The notes beneath the pieces are model-generated. The model did not search any database and was not told the DNA's origin. It saw only the letters and a program-made list of their open reading frames with translations. From positions 1-12,016 of the forward strand of contig QKGY01000322.1 in assembly GCA_003250235.1 (NCBI GenBank): DNA of 12,016 nt. Reading direction: 5' to 3'. This document shows positions 6,555 through 12,016 of the stretch, in pieces. A program made the translations under genes and the position numbers. How positions within the stretch are numbered: the first letter of the stretch is position 1; every line of letters begins with the position of its first letter. Source of the DNA: Desulfuromonadaceae bacterium. GTDB taxonomy: Bacteria; Desulfobacterota; Desulfuromonadia; Desulfuromonadales; SZUA-540.

Positions 6555-7403
6555 ATGAAACAGAACGAGAAAATCCGGCAACTGGCCAGACACACCCCTG
6601 ATCAGCCGTGGCGAAGAAAGGTCCACGAGGTCATTTTTGAAGCCGACACTGCTGCCGGAAAGCTTTTCGACATACTTCTGATCGCCTGCATTCTCCTGAG
6701 CGTTCTGGCCGTCATGCTCGACAGCGTCACATCTATCCGTCAGGCCCATGGAAGTCTGTTGGTCAAGGTCGAATGGGTATTCACCCTACTGTTTACCGTC
6801 GAGTACATCCTGCGGCTTCTCAGCATCGGACACCCCCTGAAATATGCCACCAGTTTTTTCGGTGTCGTTGACCTGCTCTCTATTATCCCCACCTATCTCA
6901 GCGTTCTTTTTCCGGCCAGCAAATTCCTTTTGGTCATCCGGGTTCTGCGCATTTTGAGGGTCTTTCGGGTTCTCAAGCTGGTACAGTACCTCACCGAAGC
7001 CAATCAGCTCCTCAGAGCCCTGCAAGCGAGCCGGCGCAAAATAACGGTTTTTCTCTTCACGGTTCTCACCCTGGTGATCATCTTCGGGTCTCTGATGTAT
7101 GTGATTGAAGGGGAAAAGCACGGCTTTACCAGCATCCCCAAAAGCATCTATTGGGCTATCGTCACCCTGACAACAGTCGGCTATGGCGACATATCGCCGG
7201 GGACCGGCCTCGGACAAGCACTGGCGGCTATCATTATGATCCTGGGCTACGGCATTATTGCCGTCCCTACAGGCATCGTTACCGCCGAATTGACTCAGAC
7301 ACTCACCCAGGAGAGCATATCCACCCAGTCCTGTCCCCAATGCAGCGCCGAGGGGCACGATAACGATGCGGTGCATTGCAAGTTCTGCGGCGCCAAACTC
7401 TGA
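6555..7403 (+). CDS. Voltage-gated-type potassium channel with C-terminal zinc ribbon
   Basis: Inner-membrane K+ channel subunit, expected to be a tetramer. The 282 residues show the six-TM plan: S1 about 38-56, S2 72-91, S3 101-118, S4 with regularly spaced Arg129, Arg132, Arg135, Arg138 and Lys141 (RVLRILRVFRVLK), S5 163-184, pore helix, selectivity filter TVGYGD (207-212) and S6 220-245. The charged S4 indicates a voltage sensor. After S6 there is no RCK/TrkA or cyclic-nucleotide domain. Instead a short tail holds a Cys4 zinc-ribbon pattern, CPQC (260-263) and CKFC (275-278). The ATG at 6555 follows GAAGGA by 8 nt; the upstream in-frame GTG at 6525 lacks a site. The cyclotransferase gene follows by 23 nt, suggesting co-transcription. 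Confidence 0.95.
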   Translation: MKQNEKIRQLARHTPDQPWRRKVHEVIFEADTAAGKLFDILLIACILLSVLAVMLDSVTSIRQAHGSLLVKVEWVFTLLFTVEYILRLLSIGHPLKYATSFFGVVDLLSIIPTYLSVLFPASKFLLVIRVLRILRVFRVLKLVQYLTEANQLLRALQASRRKITVFLFTVLTLVIIFGSLMYVIEGEKHGFTSIPKSIYWAIVTLTTVGYGDISPGTGLGQALAAIIMILGYGIIAVPTGIVTAELTQTLTQESISTQSCPQCSAEGHDNDAVHCKFCGAKL

Positions 7404-7426
7404 TCCTGCCCTGACGGGATACCGGC

Positions 7427-7858
7427 ATGAACGATCAGCCCAATCATCTTCCCATGTTCATTTACGGGACACTTCTCCCGGGAGAAACCAATTACGACGC
7501 CTTTCTCCGAGGAAAAACCTTGTGCGAAAGGAAAGCCTCTGTCCGCGGCGAACTCTACTTGGCACAGGACGGGGATTACCCCGCCCTGCTTCCCGGCAAG
7601 GAAGAAGTCTGCGGACTGCTGGTCGAGCTTCGACCGGAATGTGTTGAAGAGACCCTTCAGGCTCTCGATATTCTGGAAGAATATTTTCCCGCGCACGAAG
7701 AGATCAGCGTTTACCTTCGCCGCAAAGCGGAGATTCGACTGGAAGATGGAACGACCACATACGCCTGGGTTTATTTCTGGAGCGGGCTGGAGAAAAAAGG
7801 AGCACGCATCGCGAGTGGGGATTTCCTTTTGAGGAGCCAGGGGAATAAATCAGCGTAA
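7427..7858 (+). CDS. Gamma-glutamylcyclotransferase-like (AIG2/GGACT family) protein
   Basis: Cytosolic protein of 143 residues, about the usual length for the family, which releases 5-oxoproline from gamma-glutamyl compounds. The substrate loop YGTLLPGETN (13-22) and the LDxxEEY motif with likely catalytic Glu84 are present, followed by the typical YLRR segment and the WVYFW strand. The short N-terminus and the GKEEVCGLLVEL segment fit the bacterial YtfP-like branch, whose substrates are mostly unknown. The ATG at 7427 has only a weak GGGA 8 nt upstream. It lies 23 nt after the channel gene without a visible terminator, so translation may depend on that transcript. A link to glutathione-controlled K+ movement is tempting but unsupported. 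Family is secure; exact substrate is not. Confidence 0.86.
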   Translation: MNDQPNHLPMFIYGTLLPGETNYDAFLRGKTLCERKASVRGELYLAQDGDYPALLPGKEEVCGLLVELRPECVEETLQALDILEEYFPAHEEISVYLRRKAEIRLEDGTTTYAWVYFWSGLEKKGARIASGDFLLRSQGNKSA

Positions 7859-7912
7859 CGTCATCTCAATGCGCGGAAAGATCCCCTGAAAACGGAGTAA
7901 CCTGAGAGGAAT

Positions 7913-8644
7913 TCAAGGACGTTTTTCGAGAGACAGTCTCTCGGTTTTACCCTCAGGTTCGCTGTATTGATCGATGGCACGGGCATCTTCAGGATTGATT
8001 TCGGTAAATTGAATCCCCATACCGACAGGAAGAACCGAGGATTTGAGCCACTCGGGATGATTCACCCAGGCGACACGCCCCATACAGCGGATGGAGTTTT
8101 TGGCAAGAGTGATTTCCATAAAAACGATGGTATCGACCGGAAGAAGGTAAACCGTCTCGATGAAAACGCCTCCGGCATTGATGTTGTGGGCATTGCCAGC
8201 CCGCATTCTGTCCGATTCGGGACCGCAAAGCATGGGGAGATCGACCCTTTTTCGCGGCGCCGCAGGATCGACGATATCCAGGACGTCACAGGCCACCTCC
8301 ACCAGCTTTTTTCCATCGAGAGGTCGGGAAACCACGGCATCACAAAGCCCTTCGCGGCACGTCGCCACATCCTCCCGGCTGCCTGTCGGGGCAATAAGCA
8401 CAATATGGGTTTCACGAAGGAAGGGGTCCTGCTTGATTTCACGGCAGAACCGAACTCCGTCAAGGTTTTCGGAACGGGCTTCGAGGACAATCAAAACCGG
8501 ATCCTGCTCCTCGACCATTTGCATGGCGGTGTCATGATCGGTCGCCAGAAGAAAATCAAACCCGGCTCGGTGAAAGAACGAACTCTCCATAGCCTTGACA
8601 ATTTCCGGCACCTCTGCCAGTAAAATTTTCTTCCGTTCCAACAC
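7913..8644 (-). CDS. Degenerate receiver domain fused to a PilZ domain
   Basis: Predicted 243-residue cytosolic regulator. Residues 5-125 have the CheY-like receiver fold pattern (KKILLAE, PVLIVLEARSENLDG, THIVLIAPT, DAVVSRPLDGKKL), but the phosphorylation set is altered. The acidic pair is reduced to Glu11, the phospho-acceptor Asp position is Glu55, the T/S position is Ala85 and the conserved Lys is Arg107, so ordinary phosphorelay control is unlikely. Residues ~128-235 form a PilZ-like domain with RKR (131-133) and NINAGG (154-159), the latter a variant of [D/N]xSxxG; it resembles receiver-PilZ proteins of myxobacteria and relatives. c-di-GMP binding is possible but weakened by the motif changes. 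Start is GTG 8644 (GGAGG 3 nt upstream) or TTG 8641 (spacing 6); the two differ by one residue. Convergent with the cyclotransferase gene. Confidence 0.85.
   Translation of the reverse strand: MLERKKILLAEVPEIVKAMESSFFHRAGFDFLLATDHDTAMQMVEEQDPVLIVLEARSENLDGVRFCREIKQDPFLRETHIVLIAPTGSREDVATCREGLCDAVVSRPLDGKKLVEVACDVLDIVDPAAPRKRVDLPMLCGPESDRMRAGNAHNINAGGVFIETVYLLPVDTIVFMEITLAKNSIRCMGRVAWVNHPEWLKSSVLPVGMGIQFTEINPEDARAIDQYSEPEGKTERLSLEKRP
7927..7947 (+). terminator. Possible weak terminator overlapping the convergent gene end
   Basis: A 7-bp stem (CGAGAGA / TCTCTCG) with loop CAG is followed by GTTTT. It lies 68 nt after the cyclotransferase stop and inside the last codons of the convergent receiver-PilZ gene. 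The stem is short and the T-run brief, so the call is tentative. Confidence 0.35.
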
Positions 8645-8759
8645 AATCCTCCCTATATCGTCTGGTCGAACATCGACGAGTATAGCTCTAAAAAGGGCCG
8701 AGCCGACCTAAGCCCTTCCCGGCCAGAAAAGCGGCTCAATCTGTTCGGCATATACTTGC

Positions 8760-8785
8760 AAAAAAAAGACCGAGCGGCTCTTTTT
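8760..8785 (-). terminator. Second (backup) terminator-like hairpin downstream of the SlyD-like gene
   Basis: AAAAAGA (8763-8769) pairs with TCTTTTT (8779-8785) around a small CCG/CGG stem. On the minus strand an eight-T run (complement of 8760-8767) follows. It lies between the main terminator of the SlyD-like gene and the receiver-PilZ gene on the same strand, so it may stop read-through. It shares 15 nt with the first terminator. Confidence 0.5.
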
Positions 8786-8831
8786 ACCAGAAAAAAACCT
8801 CCAGTCCGCAACAAGCCTATCATAAAAATTC

Positions 8832-8866
8832 AAAAAAAAAGACCGAGGATATCCTCGGTCTTTTTT
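8832..8866 (-). terminator. Rho-independent terminator of the SlyD-like isomerase gene (bidirectional form)
   Basis: A perfect 20-nt palindrome (8841-8860) is flanked by A9 on one side and T6 on the other. On the minus strand the hairpin is followed by T9, 26 nt after the isomerase stop codon. The sequence works equally in the plus direction, although no plus gene ends here. Confidence 0.9.
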
Positions 8867-8891
8867 CCACAGCCCTTAGCTCCGAAACGTC

Positions 8892-9320
8892 TCAGGAGAT
8901 GGCAACCAATTCGACATCGAATGTCAGATCCTTGCCGGCCAGGGGATGATTGGCGTCCAAGGTCACGGTCGTCTCAGAAACGGCCGTGATTTCGACTAAA
9001 AAGCTTTCCCCTTCATCCTGGGTAACTTCCAGCTGGCGCCCAATGGAAAAATCCAGATCCCCCGGCAAATCCTTGCGCGGAAGCTCCATGACCAGCTCCT
9101 TGATGTGAGGACCATAGGCCTGTTCAGCCGGGATAATAACCGTCTTTTTCTCTCCGACGGACATCCCGATAAGAGCTTGGTCAAATCCGGGGATGACATC
9201 CCCCTTGCCCAAGGTCAACTCAAGAGGCTCTCCCCCAAGAGAGCTGTCAAAAGGGGTTCCGTCTGCCAGACGTCCGGCATAATGAACCTTGATCGCATCA
9301 CCATTTTTTGCTGACGTCAC
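8892..9320 (-). CDS. SlyD-like FKBP-type peptidyl-prolyl cis-trans isomerase
   Basis: Cytosolic proline isomerase and holdase-type chaperone of 142 residues. The FKBP core is split as in SlyD: VHYAGRLADGTPFDSS with Asp25 (15-27), GKGDVIPGFDQALIGMSVGEKK (38-59) and IPAEQAYG (63-70). An insert-in-flap chaperone domain follows (about 72-120), then the hallmark LDANHPLAGKDLTFDVELV (121-139). The His/Cys-rich metal-binding tail of E. coli SlyD is absent; the protein ends at DVELVAIS, so it is a short SlpA/SlyD-like form without the nickel role. The GTG at 9320 is used (AAGGAA about 6 nt upstream); no upstream ATG is in frame. No signal peptide. A perfect terminator follows. Confidence 0.94.
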   Translation of the reverse strand: MTSAKNGDAIKVHYAGRLADGTPFDSSLGGEPLELTLGKGDVIPGFDQALIGMSVGEKKTVIIPAEQAYGPHIKELVMELPRKDLPGDLDFSIGRQLEVTQDEGESFLVEITAVSETTVTLDANHPLAGKDLTFDVELVAIS

Positions 9321-9356
9321 GGGAATTCCTTTCCGGAAGCTCTGACCTGTTAACAG

Positions 9357-9386
9357 CCTCGCATCCCCAAAAAGCGTGCGAGAGGT
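9357..9386 (-). other. Leader hairpin upstream of the SlyD-like gene
   Basis: Inverted repeat CCTCGCA ... TGCGAG(A)GG lies 37 nt upstream of the GTG start, with a perfect 10-nt palindrome CTGTTAACAG next to it (9347-9356). No T-run follows, so it is not a terminator. Either element could be a regulator site or leader structure. Confidence 0.3.
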
Positions 9387-9450
9387 CTAACACTCGTCAA
9401 TTAACTGTATCGCCGGCGAATTGGCGACGTACAGAACGGGAATATTCAAA

Positions 9451-9488
9451 CAAAAGGCCGCCGGTACAGCGATAGCTGCACGGCGGCC
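9451..9488 (-). terminator. Rho-independent terminator of the FKBP lipoprotein gene
   Basis: GGCCGCCG and CGGCGGCC (9456-9463 with 9481-9488) form an 8-bp GC stem with an inner GCAGC/GCTG helix. On the minus strand it is followed by TTTTGTTTG. It starts about 21 nt after the stop codon. Confidence 0.85.
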
Positions 9489-9509
9489 TGTATGTTGCCG
9501 TGGAAAAAT

Positions 9510-10220
9510 TTACTTCGCTTTTTTGACGTCCATAAGTTCGACTTCAAAAATCAGGGTGGCGTTAGGTCCGATAACCGGACCGGCGCCACGCTCGCCGTAA
9601 GCCAGGGAAGCAGGGATATACAGCTCCCATTTGTCGCCTTTCTTCATCTTCTGAAGTGCCTCGGTCCAACCGCGAATGACGCCGTTGACCGGGAAGGTGG
9701 CAGGCTCACCACGCTTATAGGAGCTGTCGAACTCGGTCCCGTCAACCAGAGTCCCGCGATAATTGACGGTAACGGTATCGGTAGCGGAAGGAGACGGACC
9801 ATCGCCCTTGCTGATAACCTTATATTGCAGACCGCTGGGCAGGGTGACGACGCCTTCTTTCTTGGCGTTTTCAGTCAGGAAAGCTTCCCCTTCTTTCTTG
9901 TTCTTTTCAGAAAGTTCGGCCATTTTTTTCTGTTGTTTCTCCATCAGCTGCTGCTGGAAAGCCGTCATGGTCTCTTTGATCTGGTCATCGGTCAGCAGAG
10001 GTTTTGCCTCGGACAAAGCATCTTTCATGCCGCGAAGGAGAATCTCCGGATCCACTTCGACGTCCTGGGCTTTGAAGTTTCGTCCGATATCAAGACCGAT
10101 GCTGTAACTGACCTTGTCCTTGAGGTCTTTGAGTTCCGGTGTTTTTTCCTGGGCATTACATCCCGAAGCCATAAACAGGATGCCGAGGGCGGCTACGAGT
10201 GACAAGCATTGCCTTTTCAT
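9510..10220 (-). CDS. Mip/FkpA-like FKBP peptidyl-prolyl isomerase, lipoprotein
   Basis: Envelope proline isomerase and chaperone of 236 residues. The signal peptide MKRQCLSLVAALGILF ends in lipobox MASGC with Cys21 as lipidation site. Residues ~33-120 are the FKBP N-terminal dimerisation domain (KVSYSIGLDIGRNF, LLRGMKDALS, then a charged helix QQQLMEKQQKKMAELSEKNK). Residues ~128-236 are the FKBP catalytic domain (LPSGLQYKVI, VNYRGTLVDGTEFDSS, VIRGWTEALQKMKKGDKW, IPASLAYGERGAG, LIFEVELMDV), retaining the usual Tyr, Asp, Trp and Phe pocket residues. Start ATG 10220 is chosen over an upstream in-frame Met 141 nt away because the signal peptide begins there and AAAGGA precedes it. Monocistronic with its own promoter and terminator. 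It probably assists folding of secreted or outer-membrane proteins. Confidence 0.95.
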   Translation of the reverse strand: MKRQCLSLVAALGILFMASGCNAQEKTPELKDLKDKVSYSIGLDIGRNFKAQDVEVDPEILLRGMKDALSEAKPLLTDDQIKETMTAFQQQLMEKQQKKMAELSEKNKKEGEAFLTENAKKEGVVTLPSGLQYKVISKGDGPSPSATDTVTVNYRGTLVDGTEFDSSYKRGEPATFPVNGVIRGWTEALQKMKKGDKWELYIPASLAYGERGAGPVIGPNATLIFEVELMDVKKAK

Positions 10221-10283
10221 TTCTTTTCCTTTCACCTTGGGAAGGGTTGACAGATAGCTTGTGGCAGGCTTTCGGCCAAAACA

Positions 10284-10313
10284 TTCATACCCTGATGACT
10301 GTTCAGGTGTCAA
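10284..10313 (-). promoter_or_regulatory. Promoter of the FKBP lipoprotein gene
   Basis: On the minus strand a perfect TTGACA (10308-10313) is spaced 18 nt from TATGAA (10284-10289), giving a ~57-nt leader. The spacer is largely filled by an inverted repeat, CCTGA-N7-TCAGG (10291-10307), which could be an operator. Confidence 0.55.
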
Positions 10314-10447
10314 CAACTCTTTTAAGTAAGGGCCTTTCCGGCGCCTCAGCCATGTTTTCACCGCCTAAAACGACACACAACGTACCTCCGTCGCAAATGC
10401 GATGAAATCTTGCACCCCCTCGCCTTGTGTGTTTCTGTACAGTTCTA

Positions 10448-10480
10448 TGTTATAAAAGAAATCACGCTATTTGTTATACT
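10448..10480 (+). promoter_or_regulatory. Candidate control region of the metal ABC transporter (direct TGTTATA repeats)
   Basis: TGTTATA occurs twice, 24 bp apart, and the second copy overlaps a TATACT (10475-10480) about 98 nt upstream of the binding-protein start. No good -35 is paired with it. Zinc-uptake operons are commonly repressed by Zur, a Fur-family protein that binds AT-rich sites, so this is a plausible operator, inferred from position and composition only. Confidence 0.3.
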
Positions 10481-10577
10481 GGGGATTTCTCCATTGAAAA
10501 AGCGGTCCACATCCTATATACCATGAACCGTTCTCGCATCGCTGCCTCCAGGATGCTTTAAAGGATTCTTCCCGACC

Positions 10578-11459
10578 ATGAAATACTGCCTCCTGCCTGC
10601 GCTTATCTTTTTGATTCTGGCGGCGGAAACCGCTTCCGCCAAACCCCTTTCGGTATTCGTAAGCATTCTCCCGCAGAAATACATGGTGGAACGTATCGGC
10701 GGGGACCGGGTAGCCGTGACGGTCATGGTCGGCCCGGGCAACAGTCCCGCTACCTACGAACCAACCCCGAAGCAAATGGCGGCCCTGGACCATGCGGATG
10801 TATATTTCCGCATCGGCGTGGCTTTCGAAACCGTCTGGATGGATCGCATTACGGCTAACTACCCCAATCTTCGGATCGTTGATTTACGCGACGGGATCAC
10901 TCTGCGGAAGATGGAAAGTCATGACCATGACGGCCACGCAGATCACCAGGAAGCGCTTGAAGAAAGGGGGCTTGATCCGCACATCTGGACCAGCCCACTC
11001 CTGGTGAAAATTATGGCCGGACATATTCTGAAGGTTTTGTCCGAGCTGGATCCGACATCGGCCACGCTCTACCAGGCCAATTACGACGCTTTCGCCCGCG
11101 ATCTGGACACTCTTGACCAGAACATCCGAAACACGTTGGCCCCCTTGAAAAATAGAGAGTTCCTGGTATTTCATCCTTCCTGGGGGTATTATGCCGACAC
11201 CTACGGTCTGCATCAGATCCCCATTGAGGCTGAGGGGAAGGAACCCGGGGCCAAAAGTCTTGCCCGCATTATCGATCAGGCCCGGGCACAGCATATTCAC
11301 GTCATTTTCGTCCAGCAGCAGTTCAGCCGTAAGCTGGCGGAAAACGTGGCGAAAGCCATCGACGGTCAGGTTGTTGCTGTCGACCCTCTGGCCGAAGATT
11401 ACCTGGCCAACATGCGCCGTGTGACCCAGGTGTTCGCCGCCTCCCTGGAGAGTCAATGA
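10578..11459 (+). CDS. znuA: Zinc/manganese ABC transporter substrate-binding protein (cluster A-I)
   Basis: Periplasmic metal-binding protein of a high-affinity Zn/Mn importer, 293 residues. The signal peptide is MKYCLLPALIFLILAAETASA. The two-lobed fold signatures follow: VSILPQKYMVERIGGDRV, VGPGNSPATYEPTPKQM (52-67), ADVYFRIG, GLDPHIWTSP with His135, FHPSWGYYADTYG with His199, GAKSLARIID and AVDPLAEDY with Asp269. The loop SHDHDGHADH (114-123) is a short His-rich segment typical of zinc-specific members. The first metal His, expected in SPHTYEP, is Ala58 here. The Shine-Dalgarno is poor (AAAGGA, 13 nt away), but the signal peptide fixes the start. The stop overlaps the next gene by ATGA. 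Zinc is favoured over manganese because of the His-rich loop; not certain. Confidence 0.9.
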   Translation: MKYCLLPALIFLILAAETASAKPLSVFVSILPQKYMVERIGGDRVAVTVMVGPGNSPATYEPTPKQMAALDHADVYFRIGVAFETVWMDRITANYPNLRIVDLRDGITLRKMESHDHDGHADHQEALEERGLDPHIWTSPLLVKIMAGHILKVLSELDPTSATLYQANYDAFARDLDTLDQNIRNTLAPLKNREFLVFHPSWGYYADTYGLHQIPIEAEGKEPGAKSLARIIDQARAQHIHVIFVQQQFSRKLAENVAKAIDGQVVAVDPLAEDYLANMRRVTQVFAASLESQ

Positions 11460-12016
11460 GCCCTGCGATCATCCAGCTCGACCAAGTAAATTTCCGCTAC
11501 GAAGATACCCCCGTCCTGCAGGATGTTTCCCTATCCATCGAAGACGGGGAATTCCTGGGAATCGTCGGACCGAACGGCAGCGGCAAGAGCACTCTGCTGC
11601 GGCTGATTCTCGGCTTGCTCGCTCCAGTCTCCGGAAGCGTCCGGGTTTTCGGCACCACACCGGCACAAGCACGTCACAAACTGGGCTATGTCCCCCAATT
11701 CGCCACCTTTGACCGGCACTTTCCCATCAGCGTACGTGACACCGTGCTCCAGGGACGGCTCGGCAGAACCGGGCGCATCCTGGGATACAATGCCCGGGAT
11801 AAAGAGGTGGCGCAACGGGCTATGGCTGAGACCGAAATTCTTGACCTACAACACCGTCCTCTGTCGGCACTTTCAGGAGGGCAAAGACAACGGGTCCTCA
11901 TCGCCAGGGCCCTGACAAGCGAACCCGAAGTATTGATTCTGGACGAGCCCACGGCCAATATCGATCCGAGGGTGGAGATGAGTGTCTTCGACCTGCTCAA
12001 ACGTCTGAACGACCGG
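11456..12016 (+). CDS. znuC: Zinc/manganese ABC transporter ATP-binding protein (3' end outside window)
   Basis: Cytosolic ATPase that powers the metal importer with the preceding binding protein and an integral permease expected just beyond the window. The first 187 codons are present. Walker A is GPNGSGKST (38-46), the Q-loop is YVPQ (78-81), the signature is LSGGQRQR (139-146) and Walker B is VLILDEPTA (159-167), followed by NIDPR with the D-loop. The H-loop His is beyond the edge. The segment FDRHFPISVRDTVLQGRLG after the Q-loop is typical of the Zn/Mn (ZnuC/MntA-type) subgroup. The ATG overlaps the znuA stop (ATGA) and GGAG lies 6 nt upstream, so translation is coupled. Transporter class is secure; the metal is inferred from znuA. 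Confidence 0.92.
   Translation, partial: MSPAIIQLDQVNFRYEDTPVLQDVSLSIEDGEFLGIVGPNGSGKSTLLRLILGLLAPVSGSVRVFGTTPAQARHKLGYVPQFATFDRHFPISVRDTVLQGRLGRTGRILGYNARDKEVAQRAMAETEILDLQHRPLSALSGGQRQRVLIARALTSEPEVLILDEPTANIDPRVEMSVFDLLKRLNDR

Larger units (their letters stand above)
10221..10577. other. 357-bp divergent intergenic region between the FKBP and metal-transport genes
   Basis: No gene is supported here. It holds the FKBP promoter (10284-10313), an inverted-repeat pair ACACACAA (10373-10380) and TTGTGTGT (10425-10432) enclosing a small palindrome TCGCA-AA-TGCGA (10391-10402), and two direct copies of TGTTATA (10448-10454 and 10472-10478), the second giving a TATACT -10-like box upstream of the binding-protein gene. 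The open frames crossing it lack Shine-Dalgarno sites and family sequence. Confidence 0.5.

Noticed and set aside
7967..8623. 218-residue plus-strand open frame
   Set aside because: Antisense to the receiver-PilZ gene and without family features.
9492..10202. 236-residue plus-strand open frame
   Set aside because: Antisense to the FKBP lipoprotein gene; Phe/Leu-rich shadow of Lys/Glu-rich codons.
10467..10793. 108-residue minus-strand open frame at the znuA start
   Set aside because: It overlaps the signal peptide and first lobe of the binding protein on the other strand and shows no family sequence.

Overview
The window reads as a chromosomal segment from a strictly anaerobic or microaerophilic bacterium, most likely a Desulfuromonadales-type lineage (Geobacter/Desulfuromonas/Pelobacter relatives). 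This placement is inferred from the rubrerythrin plus desulfoferrodoxin pair, two PilZ proteins, a PEP-CTERM exported protein and moderately high G+C. No mobile element, phage gene, CRISPR array or defence system is visible, and I see no credible new multigene system. The most notable items are two damaged genes and several proteins with altered key residues.

Left part (1-2930): the N-terminal 253 codons of a DEAD-box RNA helicase (minus strand); a tRNA-Thr(CGT) with an excellent promoter but no 3' end, running straight into a strong terminator; then, on the minus strand, a PKD-domain lipoprotein and a ketopantoate reductase (panE).

Middle part (2930-6412, all plus strand): a metallo-beta-lactamase-fold hydrolase; a 290-bp gap; a PEP-CTERM secreted protein with its own terminator; a small PilZ (c-di-GMP receptor) protein; and an oxidative-stress operon of rubrerythrin (rbr, broken by an apparent 37-nt deletion) and an intact 2Fe superoxide reductase (dfx), closed by a strong terminator.

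Right part (6413-12016): a six-TM voltage-gated-type K+ channel with a C-terminal zinc ribbon, followed by a gamma-glutamylcyclotransferase-like gene. These converge on a degenerate receiver-PilZ protein (minus strand). Next come two unrelated-class FKBP peptidyl-prolyl isomerases (minus strand), one cytosolic and SlyD-like, the other a Mip/FkpA-like lipoprotein, each with its own terminator. After a 357-bp divergent intergenic region, a zinc/manganese ABC importer operon begins on the plus strand (binding protein overlapping the ATPase by ATGA). The window ends inside the ATPase, and the permease would be expected next.

Functional themes are anaerobic oxygen-stress defence, c-di-GMP response, envelope and periplasmic protein folding, and metal and ion transport. 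Most transcription units are short and bounded by well-formed hairpin terminators.
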